In this document: positions 59,283 to 64,000 of the stretch, piece by piece | Position numbering within the stretch: the first letter of the stretch is position 1 | Layout of the letters: each line of letters begins with the position of its first letter | From: Aphrophora alni | Taxonomy: Eukaryota; Arthropoda; Insecta; Hemiptera; Aphrophoridae | Direction of reading: 5' to 3' | Length of the DNA stretch: 64,000 bases | NCBI GenBank assembly: GCA_963513935.1 | Contig: OY740765.1 | Span: forward strand, 73,825,718-73,889,717 | Translations under genes and position numbers: made by a program | The notes under the pieces: generated by a model | What the model saw: the letters and a program-made list of their open reading frames with translations, nothing else | Database searches by the model: none | Told to the model about the DNA's origin: nothing

Positions 59283-60651
59283 TATTAAAATTAACAAAAT
59301 TTAATTTATTAATTACACATAAAATATATGTGTGCCAACTGTGAAAAAAAAATTCATTTAAAATATATATATTTTAACAAAGGAAGATATTTATTATTTA
59401 TTGATGTTTATTGACGTCATTTTTAGAATTTTGAAAATTAACCCCTTTGGGGTCGTAAGGTCGAAAGGTGCATGCTTATCCCATCCATTACAATTTTATT
59501 TTATTTTGCATTTTATATATAAAAAAAAATCATGTCTAGTTCAACAAAATTATCCAAAACATTATTTCACAAATACATTTCAAGTTTATTCTGACTAATT
59601 GAAATTCACAGGTTTAGTTGTTCATTAGTTTTCACTTTTGTCCCTTTTACATTACTTAAAAAGAAAGTCCTCAGATCTTAGCATGGACTTGAAATTTACT
59701 GCAGGAACTTAATTTTTTACAGCATGCTGGAACCAGCCGTATAGCTGTAGAAAATACATGTAGCAATTAAAGAATGAACAGACATTACTTGACAGGTTTA
59801 AACATTTCTGTTGTAGATTTATGAGCAACATATTACTATGTAACTAAGTTTTATAAAAATGGAATTTCTTTAAAGTCAAAATGTTATATATATTCAAATA
59901 AATTACTGAATGACTTTACTTTATAAAAGATAGAAACGAAAAGGAAGCTTTTCGTTTTAAAAGATTGTTTGAATTTAAGCTGGTACAACTTACAAACAAT
60001 TCAAAAATTAGTTGTAATTAAATTTAATGATTTATTATTTTATGATTTGATTTTATAATTACTAAAATAAAACCTTTGTTTTATTCTTTCAAAAGATTAT
60101 ATAAATTTATACTCTAAAAAGAATTTACAGACAACTTAAGGTTCAATTATAATTTAAAACAGATTTCAAAATTTTATATTTATAAAAAGAATACATATTT
60201 TAAGATGGTTAACCGAATAAGGTTTAAACTGAAAATTTTGGTTTACCTGGTCTAGCAGAGTCGAACGCTTGTAAGGCTCAGATGAGATTGATTGCAATAA
60301 ACTAGATAGATTTCATTGAAACTTAACACAATTAGCTTTTTAAATTTAGAAACATGAGTTTTCGCATGCCTTTAGTAAAATTTTGAATCTTGTTGAAGTA
60401 AAAGTAAAAATAACTATTTATAATTTTGAAAGAGTTGCGACGTGCATTCTAAAACTAAACTCAGATAACTGTCGTTATCTCTAGAACAGAGACTGCCTCA
60501 AGGCTAACGCCTCGGAGCAAGTCCACAGTCGAATCAGGTGAGGCTGTTTTCAGACTAGTCCACTAGATTGTAGCAGCTCACGGCCGCTCTAAAAGGAAAT
60601 ATTATTACGGGAAACCTGTGCCGATGGATTTAATGATGCAAGGTCGGCACA
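58850..60651 (-). repeat. Candidate 3' LTR of the Gypsy element
   Basis: On the minus strand it begins TGTGCCGACC at 60651, right after a purine-rich tract (AGGGGGAGA at about 60653-60664) typical of a polypurine tract. At the other end it finishes GGTAACA at 58850, exactly where the match to the dispersed repeat ends. TGT...ACA ends fit an LTR. It includes a TA microsatellite (about 59235-59277). The 5' LTR is outside the window, so the call rests on one copy. Confidence 0.55.
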
Positions 60652-60665
60652 GATCTCCCCCTACA

Positions 60666-61116
60666 AAAGACGGAGTCCCTGGGTGAGAGAGCAAGTGACA
60701 AGGCTTCGTGCAAAGGATATCTCTTAAAACTAAACCTAAACAGATTCCTAACTTATTACTAACGAACCCAACGACGACTGTAATCTGGTCAATACACCTT
60801 CACCAAGAATATCATGAACAAGTACAAAATACATGAAAAATATAAGACAAAATACAAAACGAATAACAATTTAAACACAAAACAATAACATACACAAGAA
60901 TTATTTCATGCAAGCTGACTCACTATGTCCAAAGGTTTGGAGGATATTGAAATCCTGTTAAATGATTCTCTAAGTAAGAGGTGATCAGTCTTTCATTAAA
61001 GAAGAAATAAGATGCTCACGAGATGGCCAGTCTCGGGCTAAAGACACGTCCGGTGGGTTTGCTTGCAACGTATGTTGGTATAAAACTTTGGATAACCACA
61101 CAAGTGGTGAAGAATT
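60666..61116 (-). other. Gypsy element, non-coding tail between integrase and polypurine tract
   Basis: No open frame of note. Lies between the end of the integrase remnant and the candidate LTR. Confidence 0.45.
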
Positions 61117-63999
61117 TCAAGTGGGGTTCCTTAGCTCATGGCGACCTAAAGGTTGATTGAAGTCAATTGCAGATGAAGTGTTTTCCTCAGGAGGAGTGAA
61201 GTGTGGTTTGAGCTGCTCAACATGGGCCTTTTTAATGAATCGGTTAGAGTTTTTAAAAGAAAGGGCAACTTTAACGGGAGTAAGAAAATCAAGTACTCGG
61301 AAGGGGCCAGACCATCGAAGCATCAGTTTGGCTGTCTTTTTATCAGCCGCGGAATTCAGATGGTGTGTTTTACACCAAACTATTTCGCCTATCTTGAAGG
61401 TGTGGGGTTTCCTATTTTTTTTATACGTTTTCTCGGACTTCTCATGTGCTCAAAGTAGGTGATGTTTTGCTTGATTCCAAATTTCTTTGGAGTCAGCGCT
61501 TTTGCGAGGTAGAAGGTCGTTGATGTTCCAGGATAAGCTCAGCGGTGTATTGGGCAGATAGTTGAACATGATTTTAAACGGATAAGTTTTTATTGATTCA
61601 TTTTGAGCGAAGTTGAAAGCTAACTGTAGCCATGAAAGTGAAGTGTCCCAGTTGGTTTGGTCTTTCGAGTAATACGCGATTAATGCTGCCTTTAAGTTCC
61701 GGTTGATTCGTTCTGCATTGGATGGCTGAGGATGATAGGGTGAAAGGGTGGCAGACTTGATTCCTCGTACGAAGCAGAAGTTACGAAAAACATGAGAAGT
61801 GAAACACGTGGCATTGTCCGAAATAATGATTTTTGGGAAGCCGAAGTGCTGAAAGTGTTTTGCTCGAGAGCTTTGATGGTGCTAGAAGTGGTGGCTTCCC
61901 GGACGGGGCACAAAAAAGTAAATTTGGAAAATTGGTCCACGGCCACTAGGATCATGGTGTTTCCCTTTTTTGTTCGTGGTAACTTTCCCACGTAGTCAAT
62001 GTGTATCTTTTCCATGGGACGTGTTAGAATGATAGAAGATAGATAACCTAATTTACTGGTTCTGGCCGGTTTGCTAATGGCACACGTAGAGCAACCCTTA
62101 ACCTTGTTGTACACATCCTTGTTCAAGGTAGGCCAAAAGAAAGATTCTCGAATTTTAAACGCGGTTCGGGAGATTCCCAAGTGTCCTCCTACAGGAGAAT
62201 CATGATAGTAAGATAAAATGAGATCAACCAAAGATTGAGGGGCATAAATTTTTATGGGTAAACCCTTTCGGTTTTTTAAACATAGGGCTCCTTTATTGAG
62301 ACAATAACGCTCAGAAGTATTTCCTGATTCAAGGTCAGAAATGATCGGACTTAGGATTTTATCTGTTCGTTGCTTGGCTCCTATGTCGTGGAAAGCAAGA
62401 GGAAAAGATGTAAGTAAACTACTGGTATTGCAGTTGATTTCGAGTGGAGAGACAGAGTCTGGAGTCAAATCCTTCTCTGTTTCAAACATCCTAGAGAGAG
62501 AGTCGGCTACGATGTTTTGTGTACCACGGATGTGAGAAACTTGGAATTTGAAAGAAGTAAGTTTGGCGACCCAGCGTCCCATTTTTCCCAGCTGTCTAGG
62601 ACGAGCCAGAAGCCATGACAAGGCTTGGTTGTCTGTCTCCAGCAGAAACTCCCTGTGTTCGAGATATTGGCAAAACTTCTCTACTCCAAAGTCGACTGCT
62701 AGGCATTCGGACTCATAGGCCGAAGAGGCCTTTCGTTCCGCAGGTGTTAAGGTGCGGGAGGCATAGACAATGGGTTGTCTACAGCCGTCAATTTCTCGAG
62801 CAGGACTGCTCCCAACGCGCATGAACTTGCGTCCGTTTGGAGGACAAAGGGTTTTTTGAAGTCTGCCATTCGAAGGACTGGTGGTAGTGCAATGGCAGTT
62901 CGCAGATGTTCGAAGGCTTTTTTCTGTTCTTGTTTCCAGCAGAATTTTTGTCCTTTGCGCCGGAGCAGATTTAAGGGAGCGGCGTGCTCGGCATAATTGG
63001 GTATAAATTTTGAAAAAAAATTAACCATCCCTATAAACCGTGACACGGCCTTAGGATTGGTAGGAGTCGGAAAATTCCGGATTGCCTTAGTCCTTTCAGG
63101 ATCTATCTGCACGCCTTTGGAAGAGACCAGATGGCCTAGGAAACTTATCTCCTCCACAGCAAAACGAACCTTTTCGGGGTTAACCATCAGGTTCGCCTGT
63201 CGTAAACGAGAAAGTACTTCCTTTAGATGCGCGACATGCTCATCCCAAGTCTTGGAATAAATGACTAGGTCATCCAAATAATTGAAGACGTATTTGAATT
63301 TGATATCTGAGAAGACTTGGTCCAAAAGTCGGGTGAGGACTTGAGCACCAGTACCGAGTCCAAAAGGAACTCGCGTGAACTGGTAGAACAACCAAGGGGT
63401 GCAAAAACTAGTTAGATGTTTGGACCTAGAAGTGAGGGGTATCTGGTGATAGGCAGAATTTAAATCAAAAACAGTAAAATATTTAGCACCTACAAACCAA
63501 TTAAAGGACTGATGTAGATTAGGAAGAGGAACCGCTTCAATTTCTATGTGTTGATTTATCTTGCGATAGTCAACGACCATGCGGGGTTTCTTCTCTGGAT
63601 GCTGAACCAGGAAGACTTTAGAAGAATAATTAGAAATGCTTCTCTCTACAACTCCTTTATCCAAAGATCCTGTACATGTTCTTTTAGATATTCCATTTTA
63701 GGTGGTGCTAACTGACATGGTTGACTTTTGACAGGGGTTTGGTCTTTTAGAATAATATCATACTGGATCAAGTTAGTTAGCCCTAAATCTTTAGTTAGCA
63801 CCTCAGGAAACTGTTTCAAAAGACTTTTAAGAATTTTTTGTTTTACTGGGTCTAAATGTTGCAAAGAATAAACAGGTTTAACAGGAAGGGTTCCAATAGT
63901 AGGAGAAACTGTAGACACTGCAAGATTACTAATAAAACCCAACAACTTAAAGGGTTTTCCTTTATTAAAATTAAAATTAAAGATTTGTTTTGAAAGGTC
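61117..63999 (-). pseudogene. Ty3/Gypsy polymerase (RT, RNase H, integrase), frameshifted, runs off the right edge
   Basis: Read from 63999 down. An open lead-in (LQHLDPVKQKILKSLLKQFP, the usual approach to RT) is followed by a frame change near 63665. RT follows: GVVERSISNYSSKVFLVQHP, VVDYRKIN, FTVFDLNSAYHQIPL, then YLDDLVIYSKTWDEH with the catalytic Asp pair, and FLGHLVSSKGVQIDPER. RNase H begins VLQTDASSCALGAVL. A second frame change near 62795 precedes SAYESECLAVDFGVEKF and LLETDNQALSWLL. Integrase shows the zinc-binding segment (GGHLGISRTAFKIRESFFWP, then CSTCAISKP) and the core start HIDYVGKLPRTKKGNTMILV with its Asp. The next frame change near 61855 disrupts the rest. A C-terminal segment, GPFRVLDFLTPVKVALS, survives at 61323-61117. 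Protease and gag would be beyond 64000. Confidence 0.9.
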
Positions 64000-64000
64000 C

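Overview
This is an AT-rich window from a eukaryotic genome, most likely an arthropod and possibly a hemipteran (the order is inferred only from the general character of the repeats). It is intron and repeat DNA with no bacterial features. The one recognisable host gene is on the + strand. Three exons (1284-1453, 38876-38959, 39053-39127), all in compatible phase and with canonical flanks, encode the conserved C-terminal domain of BORCS6 (Lyspersin), a subunit of the BORC lysosome-positioning complex. Exons 1 and 2 are separated by an intron of about 37.4 kb that is packed with transposons. The 5' exons lie before the window. No terminal exon could be recognised after 39127.

Layout from left to right. 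0.95-1.37 kb holds partial tandem duplications of the BORCS6 exon edge. 2.11-4.38 kb is a complete but dead pogo/Tigger element with TA target duplication. 4.44-4.64 kb is a compound AT/TG microsatellite. 12.3-17.1 kb is a roughly 540-bp tandem repeat split by a 3.66-kb DNA transposon, which has TIRs, an ATAT duplication and an apparently intact two-exon transposase that looks Sola-like or DUF7869-like. 19.06-19.8 kb is a degenerate array of about 130-bp units. 20.2-30.5 kb is a composite minus-strand LTR retroelement block. It has two 2.5-kb LTR-like segments, a 1.2-kb partial duplication, tRNA-Lys primer-binding sites and a gag-protease internal region without visible polymerase. 30.6-31.3 kb is a hAT deletion derivative with an 8-bp duplication. 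31.9-36.1 kb is a young non-coding LTR element with two 662-bp LTRs that read as near identical, inserted into a decayed Penelope-like element whose GIY-YIG endonuclease survives.

From 39.6 to 58.6 kb there are five piggyBac-type elements, each bounded by TTAA. Three are related 2.1-2.6-kb non-autonomous copies with internal tandem repeats. One is a 1.16-kb deletion derivative that keeps only a transposase N-terminus. One, at 50.66-53.39 kb, is a 2.73-kb autonomous-type element whose transposase reading frame is broken by a single stop codon. A foldback element with arms of about 300 bp sits at 48.68-49.51 kb. From about 58.85 kb to the end of the window lies a minus-strand Ty3/Gypsy element: a candidate 1.8-kb 3' LTR, then frameshifted integrase, RNase H and reverse transcriptase running off the right edge.

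The genes do not form a pathway. The window shows a lysosomal trafficking gene whose intron and downstream DNA have been enlarged by successive nested insertions. Two pairs of empty and filled sites allow insertions to be dated relative to their hosts.
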